Below are positions 45,665 through 56,945 of a DNA stretch of 64,000 nucleotides, in pieces. The position numbers and the translations under genes were made by a program. This DNA is from Monoplex corrugatus. Its lineage: Eukaryota > Mollusca > Gastropoda > Littorinimorpha > Ranellidae. Location of the stretch: contig JAPXFY010000285.1 of assembly GCA_030674185.1 (NCBI GenBank), positions 1 through 64,000 on the forward strand, read 5' to 3'. Numbering within the stretch: position 1 is the first letter of the stretch; each line of letters starts with the position of its first letter. The notes beneath the pieces were generated by a model, which ran no database searches, had not been told where the DNA came from, and saw only the letters and a list, made by a program, of their open reading frames with translations.

Positions 45665-46690
45665 ATAATGGAGCGCACCAGTTTCCTGCCCATACATTCA
45701 GCTGATGTGCTGGTTATTGCAATACATGTATATCAGTGCCAGTTGTTGCATGTGTTCCACCTCACACCTGATCACCAGATTGTCTGCATACAGAGCAGGT
45801 TTGATGCCTGTACGTAGCTCAGATATTAAGTCAATGATGAAGAAAAGGAAGTTAGTAAGGGATAAGAAACTTCCTTGGGGAACCCCATGGCGCAGTAGGA
45901 TTATTTTGCTGTGGTCATGGCTGATGGAGACACTGTCTGCTGTTGGAGAGGCAGGCCTTGATCCACTGACAAAAGCATCTGTAAATTTCTGCCATCTAGA
46001 ATTTGACAAAAAGTCCATCAGTCCAGGCCTCGTCGAAAGCTTTTTGTAGATCTATCCAGGTTACGAGGATCAGATTTTGTTCCTTGAAAGCACCGTCAAT
46101 CTCTTGTGATAGATATGTGGTCTGATCTTCCAACTTTTGGATTTGTCTGAACCCATTCTGTTCGACTACAAGGAGCTGGTTGGTTTTCAGATACAACCGG
46201 AGGTGTCATTCTAAGTTCTTTTCATGATCTTCACCACGCAGCTGGTCAGGCTGAATAAGTGATGGCAACAAGTCTGCTTTAGCTTCCTTCCACTCTAAAG
46301 GATACGTACCACGGTTGCCTCTCTCCATATTTACAGCGATGTCCCTTCTTTCCATCTACTGTAGGGGATTTAAGCTTGCATACTGCTGCCCTGCCTAGGT
46401 GGATATGCATCTAGTTGCTGATACCATCTGGACCAGAGGACTTCCTTGCCTTCACCTCCCTCACTGATGAATTGCGTTCAAAGAGAATAGGAGACAGCTT
46501 CGTAGGTCCCATTGTGTCCTTGTTCATGGTCCTTCCTCTTTGTTCTCGTCCTGCTTCTCGCTGCTAAGCTCTGATTGGGATGTTGCTCACATTTGCATGA
46601 TTTTCCCTTTTTTTCAAATCGATCAGTTGCTTTTTTCCTATTTTCTTCAGTGAGGACTTGGCTCTGCTGATGTTCTTGTCGCTAAACTAC
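45665..46690 (-). pseudogene. Jockey-like LINE reverse transcriptase fragment
   Basis: Minus-strand pieces: SSGPDGIS near 46430; ENQLLVVEQNGFRQ-type text near 46170; motif A WIDLQKAFDEAW near 46040; GVPQGSFLS (motif B) near 45880; and IKPALYADNLVIRC near 45790. The catalytic YADD has become YADN. Both ends are truncated. A further upstream piece of what may be the same element lies at 48000-48480, separated by an L2/CR1-like insertion. Confidence 0.8.
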
Positions 46691-46708
46691 TTGACAAACT
46701 GCCAGGAC

Positions 46709-46772
46709 TTGTTTGTTTGTTTGTTTGTTTGTTTGTTTGTTTGTTTGTTTGTTTGTTCGTTTGTTTGTTTGC
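46709..46772. repeat. (GTTT)n tract
   Basis: About 16 GTTT units at the 5' edge of the L2/CR1-like copy. Confidence 0.95.
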
Positions 46773-46779
46773 AAAACTC

Positions 46780-47429
46780 GTTCTCTCCTTCATAATGTCT
46801 CGCACTGACTATTGCAATTCACTCCTGTCTGGTCTTCCTGCCTCCACTATTCACATCCTACAGCGCATTCAAAACAATGCTGTACGCCTTGTACTCAAAA
46901 AGAAAAAAGCTGACCACATATCTCCTCTCCTGGCACAACTTCACTGGCTCCCTGTATCAAAGCGCATACAGTACAAACTAGACACCATGTGCTACAAAAG
47001 CCTCAATAACGTAGCCCCCGATTACCTGTCAAGCCTACTTGAGATCTATCTTCCCTCACATACCCTCCGCTCTGCCTCCGATCCTCTGACTTTTCGCTTT
47101 CCACGCACTAAGCTCAATACCTATGGTCCACGAGCCTTCTCTGTTTCTGGTCCACTCTCCTGGAACAAACTTCCTCTCTCAGTCCGTCAGCAACCTACTT
47201 TTGTCTCCTTCAAGTCCGCTCTCAAAACTCACCTTTTTTCCTCCGCATAAAATCCTAACCTCACTCAACCCCCCCCCCCCCCCCCCCCTCTGCAGCCTGT
47301 CTCCGCTCGGAGGGGAATCACATGGTTATAATATATAATTGTATATGCTATGCTCTCTATAATTTTCCATTGCTTTTATTCTTGCTTTTATTGCTTTTAT
47401 TCTTTCTCCCCATTTATAGCCATGCGTCT

Positions 47430-47526
<97 letters not shown>

Positions 47527-47636
47527 CGTGTGTGTGCGTGCGTGCGTGCTTGTGTGTCTGCTTCAGCGCTTAGATTTGATTTTATCAAGATTTTGCGCTA
47601 TATAAATATTGTAATTATTATTATTATTACCTTTCG
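46780..47636 (+). mobile_element. L2/CR1-like LINE 3' end, copy 2
   Basis: An intact 177-codon C-terminal frame (to 47250) reads [46 protein letters not shown] and [20 protein letters not shown], ending [13 protein letters not shown]. These are the L2/CR1-type post-RT motifs. The 3' UTR has a poly-C run (47271-47288), a TG tract (47439-47522) and the same terminal CAGCGCTTAGATTTGATTTT and ATT tail as the copy at 23299-24523. The catalytic domain is absent (5' truncated). Confidence 0.88.
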
Positions 47637-47985
47637 TTCATTCGTTTGTTCGTTCATTTGTTTCTTTGTTTGTTCGTTCGTTCGTTCGTTCGTTTGTTCG
47701 TTCGTTCGTTCGTTCATTCATTCGTTCTTTGGTTTATGGGTTGATTGGTTGGTTGTTTGTTTGGTTGTTTGGTTGTTTGGTTGGTTGGTTGGTTGGTTGG
47801 TTGGTTGGTTCGTTGGTTCGTTGGTTCGTTGGTTCGTTGGTTGGTTGGTTGATGGTTGGTTGGTTGATGGTTGGTTGGTTGATGGTTGGTTTGTTTGTTT
47901 ATTTGTTTGTTTATTTGTTTCTTTGTTTGTTTGTTTGTTTGTTTGTTTGTTTATTTGTTTCTTTGTTTGTTTGTTTGTGCCAAAA
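47637..47985. repeat. GTTC, GGTT and GTTT compound repeat
   Basis: Tetranucleotide blocks change from TTCG to GGTT to TTTG along about 350 bp, with a GATGGTTGGTTG sub-repeat at 47848-47890. Confidence 0.95.
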
Positions 47986-47999
47986 TCGTGAAAGCTTGT

Positions 48000-48480
48000 T
48001 TTTTCTCTCCAAAGCCTGCCATATGATTGCAACTTTGACCGAGAATCCGGCTTTTGTGTGCTACAGTCTTAGGTCATTTTCTTTTGATGGATAAAGTTCC
48101 CGCAGTTTGGTACTCCAGTATGGTTTGTACAGCTTCGTGGCACCCATTTCTATGGTTTCATTGACTGCCTAAAGAACAGTTGCATTGAAGTACTTCAAAC
48201 ACCATGCTGATATCTCTCTCTACCCTGGACTGTGGTGCTTTTGGTTGATTCATTGGTGTGTCCAAAGAGGGTCCTTTTTGCCACCTTATAATTCCATCGT
48301 GGGAAAGTTGACGCTGAGCATGACTCCACAAAGAATGTCAGGAAGACTGCTCAGTGGTTATCTCCTCCCGGTCATTCCATCACATCGTTGCTGACAGTCT
48401 TATTTATGTTTTAGGTACAGAATACGAAGTCAGAGATGGAAGTGGCCATCAGCTGGAGTATAACGTGGTGCAGTAAAAAA
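48000..48480 (-). pseudogene. Jockey-like LINE linker fragment
   Basis: Minus-strand remnants NETIEMGATKLYKPYWSTKL near 48100-48170 resemble the (T)IPRGxRKxYxPxWS linker between endonuclease and RT of jockey-like LINEs. Orientation and order fit with the RT at 45665-46690 being the same element, split by the L2/CR1-like insertion. This link is inferred. Confidence 0.5.
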
Positions 48481-48589
48481 AAAAACTGTTTGAGGGGATG
48501 AATCTGTTGTCATCTTCAGTTCTCTACTTCCTCACCTAAACGGTCCATGTGCTACCCCGAGGTCTGTGAGTGGCTGTTGAGTGATTAGT

Positions 48590-50525
48590 GTCTCAGTCTT
48601 GCCCCACATTTGAGTGATTATTGTTGTCTCAGTCTTGTCCCACAATTGAGTGATTATTGTTATCACAGTCTTGTCCCACAGTTGAGTGATTATTGTTGTC
48701 TCAGTCTTGTCCCACAATTGAGTAATTATTGTTGTCTCAGTCTTGTCCCATAATTGAGTGATTATTCTTGTCTCAGTCTTTTCCCACAATTGAGTAATTA
48801 CTGTTGTCTCAGTCTTGTCCCACAATTGAGTAATTATTGTTGTCTCAGTCTTGTCCCACAATTGAGTGATTATTGTTGTTTCAGTCTTGTCCCACAATTG
48901 AGTGATTATTGTTGACTCAGTCTTGTCCCACAATTGAGTGATAAGTGTCTCAGTCTTGTCCCGCATTTGAGTGATTATTGTTGTCTCAGTCTTGTCCCAC
49001 ATTTGAGTGATTATTGTTGTCTCAGTCTTGTCCCACAATTGAGTGATTATTGTTGTCACAGTCTTGTCCAACAGTTGAGTGATTATTGTTGTCTCAGTCT
49101 TGTCCCACAATTGAATGATTATTGTTGTCTCAGTCTTGTCCCATAATTGAGTGATTATTGTTGTCTCAGTCTTGTCCCACAATTGAATGATTATTGTTGT
49201 CTCAGTTTTGTCCCACATTTGAGTGATTATTGTTGTCTCAGTCTTGTCCCACAGTTGAATGATTATTGTTGTCTCGGTCTTGTCCCACAATTGAATGATT
49301 ATTGTTGTCTCAGTCTTGTCCCACAATTGAGTGATTATTGTTGTCTCAGTCTTGTCCCACAATTGAGTGATTATTGTTGTCTCTGTCTTTTCCCACAATT
49401 GAATGATTATTGTTGTCTCAGTCTTGTCCCACAATTGAGTGATTATTGTTGTCTCAGTTTTGTCCCACAATTGAATGATTATTGTTGTCTCAGTTTTGTC
49501 CCACAATTGAGTGATTATTGTTGTCTCAGTCTTGTCCCACAGTTGAATGATTATTGTTGTCTCAGTCTTGTCCCACAATTGAGTGATTATTGTTGTCTCA
49601 GTCTTGTCCCACAATTGAGTGGTTATTGTTGTCTCTGTCTTTTCCCACAATTGAATGATTATTGTTGTCTCAGTCTTGTCCCAAATTGAGTGACTATTGT
49701 TGTCTCTGTCTTTTCCCACAATTGAATGATTATTGTTGTCTCAGTCTTGTCCCACAATTGAGTGATAGGTGTCTCAGTCTTGTCCCGCATTTGAGTGATT
49801 ATTGTTGTCTCAGTCTTGTCCCATAATGAGTAATTATTGTTGTCTCAGTCTTGTCCCACAATTGAGTGATTATTGTTGTCTCAGTCTTGTCCCACAATTG
49901 AGTAATTATTGTTGTCTCAGTCTTGTCCCACAATTGAGTGATTATTGTTGTCTCAGTCTTGTCCCACAATTGAGTGATTATTGTTGTCACAGTCTTGTCC
50001 AACAGTTGAGTGATTATTGTTGTCTCAGTCTTGTCCCACAATTGAATGATTATTGTTGTCTCAGTCTTGTCCCACAGTTGAGTGATTATTGTTGTCTCAG
50101 TCTTGTCCCAAATTGAGTGATTATTGTTGTCTCAGTCTTTTCCCACAATTGAATGATTATTGTTGTCTCAGTCTTGTCCCACAATTGAGTGATTATTGTT
50201 GTCTCAGTCTTGTCCCGCATTTGAGTGATTATTGTTGTCTCAGTCTTGTCCCACAATTGAGTGATTATTGTTGTCTCAGTCTTGTCCCACAGTTGAGTGA
50301 TTATTGTTGTCTCAGTCTTGTCCCACAATTGAGTGATTATTGTTGTCTCAGTCTTGTCCCACAGTTGAGTGATTATTGTTGTCACAGTCTTGTCCCATAA
50401 TTGAGTAATTATTGTTGTCTCAGTCTTGTCCCACAATTGAGTGATTATTGTTGTCTCAGTCTTGCCCCACAATTGAGTGATTATTATTGTCTCAGTCTTG
50501 TCCTACAATTGAGTGGTTATTGTCT
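48590..50525. repeat. 36-bp minisatellite, about 54 units
   Basis: The unit starts TTGAGTGATTATTGTTGTCT and ends CAGTCTTGTCCCACAA. Because 36 is divisible by three, the minus strand reads an open 12-residue repeat (TETTIITQLWDK) and the plus strand another (CLSLVPQLSDYC). Variant units include GAATGATT, ACATTTG and ACAGTTG types. Shortened units (GATAAGTGTCTC type) occur near 48582, 48939 and 49765, and one-base deletions near 49683 and 50110 break the frame. No start or promoter context is evident, so I treat it as a satellite. Confidence 0.95.
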
Positions 50526-50639
50526 GCGGGGAACGCTTTAGGGGATGGGGCTGATAAACACACACGCTGAAAACATCGGTTGACATCAGCATATCAACAT
50601 TTGAGTAGTTTGTTTTCAGTTGATTCCTTTTCTCACACT

Positions 50640-50880
50640 GGACGGAGTAGCAGGGAAGTTTCAGTCTTTTTCTCCTAATTTTTGTATCTGGTGTTTGTTT
50701 GTTTGTTTGTTTGTTCGTTCGTTCGTTCGTTCGTTCGTTCGTTCGTTTGTTTGTTTGTTTGTTTGCTTATTTGTTTGTTTGTTTGTAATCTTACGCCTCA
50801 CAAAGGCCAGTTGGCTGAAAATGTGCGCCTGTTTTGTCTTGTTGTATCAACTACGCGTACGCGTTCTTCTTCTTCTTTCG
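50640..50880 (+). repeat. Dispersed repeat R1, copy 1
   Basis: CAGGGAAGTTTCAGTCTTTT, TTTTTGTATCTGGTGTTTG and AAAGGCCAGTTGGC recur in both orientations at 56627-56930. A GTTT/GTTC tract (50693-50785) interrupts this copy. The nature of the repeat is unknown. Confidence 0.85.
50693..50785. repeat. (GTTT)n/(GTTC)n tract
   Basis: Tetranucleotide repeat inside repeat R1, expanded from the short GTTTGTTTGTG present in the 56765-56930 copy. Confidence 0.93.
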
Positions 50881-51381
50881 TGGGTTTTTTTTTCTGGTTC
50901 TTGTTTTTTGTTTGTTTGTTTGTTTTAAATTTTTTTCCAAGACAGATTCATCGCACTCGGGGCATTTCCATAAGCGTTCCACCTAAATCTGCCAGTCCTC
51001 ATCTTGTAAACTCTTTGATCTTGCGCAAAAACCCTATGCGCAGGCAAAGCCTTAGAATGGGGAGGGAAAGAGAAAGTACGAAAACGCTGATACACCAGAA
51101 TGCATGAGGCATCAGCGTTGGGCAGCGAACAAGCTTTTATGTTGCCGGGGATGAGATTTGAACTCAAGACTAGAAATATAGAGTTCACAGCTAGTTCCAT
51201 CAAAAGAGCCAGCCAGCCCTAATCAGCAAAGGTAAACAACTTTGGGTCTGTTAGGTACGTACTTGGGAACGCTGGAGAAACAGAGAGAGAAAGAGGTGGG
51301 GGAGGGGGGAGCAGAGAGAACGAGACAGACAGACAGACAGACAGAGACAAAGAGAGGCACAGAGAGAGAAAAAATCCATGA
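50881..51381. other. Unannotated, with a weak tRNA-like segment
   Basis: On the minus strand near 51150-51175, GAGTTCAAATCTCATCCCC resembles a B box. It suggests a SINE head at about 51130-51225, but the A box is unclear. A GA/GACA-rich run lies at 51280-51375. Confidence 0.35.
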
Positions 51382-51510
<129 letters not shown>

Positions 51511-51771
51511 CGTTCGTTATTTGTTTTAACGTCTATTCACATAAAAAAAAATTATGTGCTTTTAGACGGGAAAAAAAAAAAAAAAAAGGTTCGTAAAAAA
51601 TGAATGAATCTATGTAATCATGAAGGCATTGTATCAATTAAGGTAACAATTAATGTAACATCAAACAAATTAACGAACAAAAGAAAAACAATCAGAACAT
51701 TATATCAGTCAGGCTTCATCGGATTTCTCGGGGCTGTGTGGGAGTTACAGGTATAAAACAATTGGGCTGAA

Positions 51772-54700
51772 TCAAAGGAAACGACCTACAGGACTGTGCA
51801 GTAAACGTCTAGCAATGTGTAAATACAGAGTGAAATCAGTATGCTTCTGTTTTAAGTTTGTAAATGACGCAGGGAAATAAGGTCGCATTCGCTGACAACA
51901 CAAAAGGTGATCAACTGTTATGAAATCACCACAGATACATTTGATGGTTTTACTAAATTTAGTTCGAAGTGAATTAAGAGTTTATCTGTAAGCTAAAGTT
52001 ATCTCTTGTCTTGTAAAACCCTGGTAATTTACCGAGAAGGGGCGAAGGTCACATTGCGCTTTTACTTTGTTTTCTAATATAGCATTCATTTCATGTTCAG
52101 AGAGTGGTAAATCAAGTTTAGTACTGCCAGCCCTATTCATTGCTGCATTTTTTGCTATTCTGTCGACCCGATCGTTGAAAAGGATACCACAGTGTGATGG
52201 GGTCCAACAAAAAGTAACCTGTGTATTATTTGTTATTAAACAATGAATTAGAAATTTTATCTCAAATATTAACGAACTATTTACTTTATGTTCGCAACAT
52301 TTTAAGGATTGTAATGCAGATTTCGAATCTACACATAATAGGATACTAAACAAAGTTATGGGTAGATCTACTATATATTTCAGTGCCATTAGGATGGCAA
52401 CTAATTCAGAAGTGAAGATTGAATGTCCCTGTCCTAAAGAGTAAGCCTTTTCTACTTTAAATTTAGGAATTAGAAAGCCAGCGCCTGCTTTACCATCATC
52501 TAGAACAGAGCCATCTGTAAAGATTTTTAAGTAATGTGAATATTTTTTGTGTAGATGTGACAGAACATCAATTGCTAACAAGTGTGGATTAATATCTTTT
52601 GTCAGGTCAGTATCAGTGTAGTTGATATCAAAAATAGCATTGGACAGTTCCCAGGGGGGTAGAGGACAACATATCATTTTATGTGAAACTTTGTTAGGTA
52701 ATACGTGAGAAAGTTTGAAGAGCTCATTTGTGTAAGTGGATATTGTTTCTTGTGACTTTATTGTTCTTGCTCTCTTGGAGAAATGGATGTCAGACCGAAT
52801 TTTAAGTTCCGTACTGGCATAATTAGCTACTGCATTTGCTCTAACTATATATTTAGCAGTTGATAACTTCCTCCAATCTTCCAAGGGAAGGATGCTGGCT
52901 GTTTTATATACTTCTTGTGTTTTTGTATACACCGGTACCCCAAGAGCACATTTAATAGCTTTACTATCTAAGCTTTGAAGTTTTTTCAAATAGCATTTTG
53001 GAGCTGAAAAATAGACCTCTTGACCATAAGCCAACTTAGATCTGACTAAAGCTGTGACAAGATGTAACAACGTTTTAGTGTCCTGTCCCCAGGACTGTTT
53101 ATTAATAATTCTTATTAAATTATAGCTTTTCATAGCTTTACATAACAAGGCATCAATATGTTCTTTCCACTGTAAACTAGAAGTCAATTGTACTCCCAGA
53201 AATTTCACGTGAGTAGTATATTTCAGTTCCTCATCACCAATTTTAAATAACGGTACTTCTTTCGGACTGAGACCATTATTAAAAAGCATCATGTGTGTTT
53301 TTTCATTGGATATTTCCAGACCGTTAACTGTCAAGTAAGTGGAAATATTATTAATTTCATGTTGATAGACCTTTTTAATGTATTTTATTTCTCTCAAGGA
53401 AGTCTTCCTTTTTAACGAAACATTCATCCAGATCGCTATATCATCAGCGTACTGAGCAACGTTTACATTGTTTGAAACTTGAGTTGGTAGGTCATAGATC
53501 AAAATATTAAATAATAGAGGAGATATTACGGAACCCTGAGGAATTCCCATGTTTACAGATCGTTTTTCAGAGTATGTATTACCTATTTTAGCGACTATAC
53601 TTCGGTCACTTATAAATGTTTTGATAAAATTATAAAGATTACCGTTGAGACCAATATGTTTAAATTTCAACAAAAGTCTCGCATGCCAGACTTGATCGTA
53701 TGCTTTTTTAAGATCAAAGAAGGTAGCTAAGACATTTTTCCTTTTAGCAAACTGATTTTTTATTTTTAGTTGTTAACTTAACTAAATGGTCTGATGTTGA
53801 TCTACCTTTTCGAAACCCAGATTGATTGATAGGTATTATATTATTTTTCTCACAAAAGTAACTCAGTCTATTCACTATAATTTTTTCCATTAGTTTTGAA
53901 ACATGGCGAGATAGGTCTGTAACTACCTGGATCTGAAAGGGGTTTATTAGGTTTTGGTATTGGTAACACAATCGAAGTCTTCCAAATGTCAGGTAAGCAA
54001 CCACTTTCCCAGCATTTTAGTATGATATTGTGTAAGTATTCAATCCATTTCTCTGGTAAATGATTTAAAAGGGTATATGAAATGCCATCCAGTCCTACAG
54101 TCGATTTTTTGTTGTTCAACGAGAGAAGGGCATCTTTAAGTTCTTTTAATGTAATTTTTGAATTTATGTACATGTGACTATCAGGGGCAGGATCTGAGTA
54201 TGCGACGGACTCTTCAATTTTCGTCTTTCCTCCCTTAATGGAGTAGACAAGCTACTGGAATTACTTGTTCTTGAAAAGAACTGTACAAATTCTTCAGCTT
54301 TCTCAGATGACGAAGGAAAGTCTTTATCTTTAATCTTAATAGGAAACTGTGGTAAATTAAAACCATTTTTCATTTCAACCATTTCGCATTGTTGTCTAAA
54401 GTCCGTAGCCAGTCACTATTTTCACTATTAGGCCCGCGTGGATAATACACAGAAAGTATGTTTATAGATGACACAGAGTTAATCTTCACTTTCACAGCCA
54501 CGCAATAAACACCGTCAGTGCCCTTTGGCACAGGGGACGGAATGATTTTATAATCCACGTCTTTGCGTACATAAACGGCTGCATAAATCTTTGAGTTATT
54601 GTCACAGACGTGTGTCACTGGAGGAAAGTGATAATCTTCTAACTTAGGTAATTTGCAATTTGCCACATTCAGTGACTGTAAGGCAGCAATATGATGCTTA

Positions 54701-54804
54701 TTTACGGATAAATATTGTTGAAGATGAGGATGATTAATATTCACTGATCGACTGTTCCATTGAAGAATAGAAAAACCAGTGTTATGTTGATTTTTGACTT
54801 GCAT
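51772..54804 (-). pseudogene. LINE ORF2: endonuclease (deleted), RT, RNase H
   Basis: It begins at a true ATG (54802-54804). The endonuclease N-terminus reads ILQWNSRSV and NILSVYYPRG, but the GDFNAHH-type second half is missing; the sequence jumps near 54370 to the pre-RT linker. RT motifs: KKSTVGLDGISY, PIPKPNKP, NQSGFRKGRSTSDHL, GIPQGSVISPLLFN and QYADDIAIW near 53440. RNase H: FTDGSVLDDGKAGAGF, SELVAI, CVDSKSAL and NDRVDRIAKNAA, so all four acidic residues (D, E, D, D) are present. Frames shift near 54370, 54170, 53930 and 53720. A premature TAA at 51982-51984 precedes 69 more codons with a CICGD...HLLCC zinc-like motif. Confidence 0.87.
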
Positions 54805-55011
54805 AACTACCCAAAACCAATAGTAGATAATTACATATATGAAGAATCAAAAAAATTAAACGAAAATAAAATCAAGATGAAGATAACTTTGGCGAAAGGA
54901 AACACACCTATGAACACCTAGCCTATAGTATAAGCGACAATAAAAACCAATAGAAGAAAGTCGCTACTATATGCAGGTTGACGCTGGTGCATTCACTACT
55001 TAAATACAGGA

Positions 55012-56296
55012 TCACCAATCACAAAAATCTCTCAATGGATGGAAATAATTATGACTGGAGATGTTACCATTCCACCATGGACACTGAGACTGATTGACAT
55101 GGGGTGTTCCTGAATAATAGAATGGATCATAACTAGTGTTATAGGTGGTGAACGCATAGTTTTGAGACTTCCTGCTTGGATGACGAGGTTTCCGCTTTTG
55201 TGACTCCCAGAGGACATTGTTGACATGTCTGCCGATGTTCCTGGAAAGGATGGAAGAGCCATGTCGATTGGGATGTACAGTGTCCTTGAAAGTAGGGTTG
55301 AATTTGGACTTCAAATTGCCATGATCCAAGAACGAGATGTTGTTACGACCATACAGCTCAGAGTGAAGCAGGGCGTTTGGGAGATCTATTTTTATTTGAA
55401 GGACCTTGTCTTTCACTGGGGCTGTTTTGCTAAGGATAATTTTGCTCTTGGGATATGTTGTCATAATCTCCTCCACGGCTTTCATTAGTTTTTCAGAGAC
55501 AATTCCGGGTTCACTGGTCTTCAAATCGAACAGTCCACAATGTATGACAAAACAATCAAATTGAGCGGTAGACGATTCTTTCAGGAACTGACAAATGTTG
55601 TCTATAGAAGAAGTTTTCTTTGTTTCAACAGTGAAACCATATGAATTACCAAGTCTGTGACCATAAACACCATTTAATATTGTGTCGTGTAGAAGGAGAA
55701 CTGATGGTAGAGCAGTGTTGACTTTTTCTTTTTGTGTATTTTTGGATGTGACGCGAGAGGCAGCTTTCCCGTCCATGTGTTGTTTTGATATCTTTTTCGT
55801 CATCGGCTTGACGTCATTTTCCTTGCGCGTGATTTTGTTCCCCATGTCGTTAGATTTGTTTGATCGTTGTTTTGTTGATTTTGATGTTTTTGTAAGGTTT
55901 GGTGGAGTTGCAGATGTTGGTGGTGGGGTGACTGATGTTGTAGTCACCCGTTTAGCTGCCTCTGCATAAGAGATGGGCAGCGGTGACGGACGTGGTTTGT
56001 CTGTGTGGTTGGGGTCTGTTTGTGTCCCAACAGACACACAGACCAGCGGCATCCTTCCACTTGAAAGTGCCCCACTGCCCATCTCTTGTACATGGTCACT
56101 AACAAGTTTCTCTAAGGACAGAATCCGGTCGGACATCGCGAGTACCAACGATTTTAACTCACTGATGGAGTCGCTGCGGAGGTCTGTCCCTGGGCCGAGG
56201 TCAGTTCTCCTCTTCGCTACAGGTGAAGCGGTGACAGCCTTCGCAGCGTTGATGGATCTCTTGCTTCCACCAGTGATGTTGTTGGCGTTATCGTCA
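55012..56296 (-). pseudogene. LINE ORF1 with SGNH-hydrolase-like domain
   Basis: The frame is open for about 425 codons of real ORF1. An N-terminal helix with ISELKSLVLAMSDRILSLEK suggests a coiled coil. A basic, Ser/Thr/Pro-rich linker (KTSKSTKQRSNKS) follows. The C-terminal half fits an SGNH-type esterase fold: VLLLHDTILNGV at block I, VIHCGLFDLKT at block III and DTVHPNRHGSSIL at block V with its Asp and His. At block I the usual GDS is HDT, so the nucleophilic Ser is replaced by Thr. Upstream the frame stays open by chance through microsatellite and repeat R1 to 56817. The true start is lost. Confidence 0.75.
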
Positions 56297-56341
56297 TGTG
56301 TGTGTGTGTGTGTGGTGTGTGTGTGTGTGTGTGTGTCGTGC

Positions 56342-56375
<34 letters not shown>

Positions 56376-56600
56376 AATAGAGACAGACAGATAGATAAAC
56401 AGTCAGACAGACCGACTGACAAAGAGAGAGAGAGAGACATACAGACAGACAGAGACAGAGAGAGACATACAGACAGAGACAGAAAGACAGAGACAGACAG
56501 ACCGATGTAGAGAGAGATAGACAGACAGACAGACAAACGGAGACAGAGACAGAAAGACATAGAGAGACAGACAGATAGATAAACAGACAGACAGACACGA
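56297..56600. repeat. (TG)n and GA/GACA microsatellite
   Basis: TG units at 56297-56355 are followed by GA and GACA/GATA repeats to about 56600. It marks the truncated 5' end of the LINE. Confidence 0.93.
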
Positions 56601-56626
56601 AAAGAAGTATTAGAGCGCGTATTTCA

Positions 56627-56929
56627 TACAGCCAGACAAGACAGGCGCACATTTTCGGACAACTGGCCTTTGTCAAGCGTAAGATCGCAAACAAACAAAC
56701 ACCGGATACAAAAATTAGGAGAAAAAGACTGAAACTTCCCTGCTGCTCCGTCCAGAGAGAAAAGGACGGACGCAGCAGCAGGGAAGTTTCAGTCTGAGAA
56801 AAAGACGGACAGAACACCAGAGAAGTTTCAGTCTTTTTCTTCTAATTTTTGTATCTGGTGTTTGTTTGTGATCTCACGCTTGACAAAGGCCAGTTGGCCG
56901 AAAATGTGCGCCTGTCTTGTCTTGTTGTA
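56627..56929. repeat. Inverted repeat of R1 units
   Basis: Arm 1 (56627-56754) is the reverse complement of much of arm 2 (56765-56929). Shared words include AAGACAGGCGCACATTTTCG, GGCCTTTGTCAAGCG, CAAAAATTAGGAGAAAAAGA and AACTTCCCTGCTGC. The arms are separated by about 10 bp, with a partly duplicated GGAAGTTTCAGTCT in arm 2, so long hairpins are possible. Confidence 0.9.
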
Positions 56930-56945
56930 TTAAATACGCGATCTT

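Larger units (their letters stand above)
51530..56297 (-). mobile_element. I/Nimb-like LINE with RNase H
   Basis: This minus-strand element has an ORF1 with an SGNH-like domain (55012-56296), a 207-bp spacer, and an ORF2 (51772-54804) with endonuclease, reverse transcriptase and RNase H. The presence of RNase H places it in the I/Nimb/jockey group. The 5' end of ORF1 runs into a CA/GT microsatellite at 56297. The endonuclease has a large internal deletion and ORF2 has frameshifts, so the copy is dead. It is the most complete LINE in the window. The 3' end is approximate. Confidence 0.82.

Noticed and set aside
48532..49719. 395-codon minus-strand frame as a repeat-protein gene
   Set aside because: It is a 36-bp minisatellite that is open in frames on both strands; frame-breaking single-base deletions occur inside the array and no start context or flanking domain is seen.
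48590..50525. CRISPR array
   Set aside because: Units are contiguous 36-bp repeats with no unique spacers and no cas genes; the genome is eukaryotic.
55012..56817. A single 601-residue protein
   Set aside because: Only the part after about 56296 (minus-strand direction) matches a LINE ORF1; the first 170 or so codons read through microsatellite and the R1 inverted repeat.
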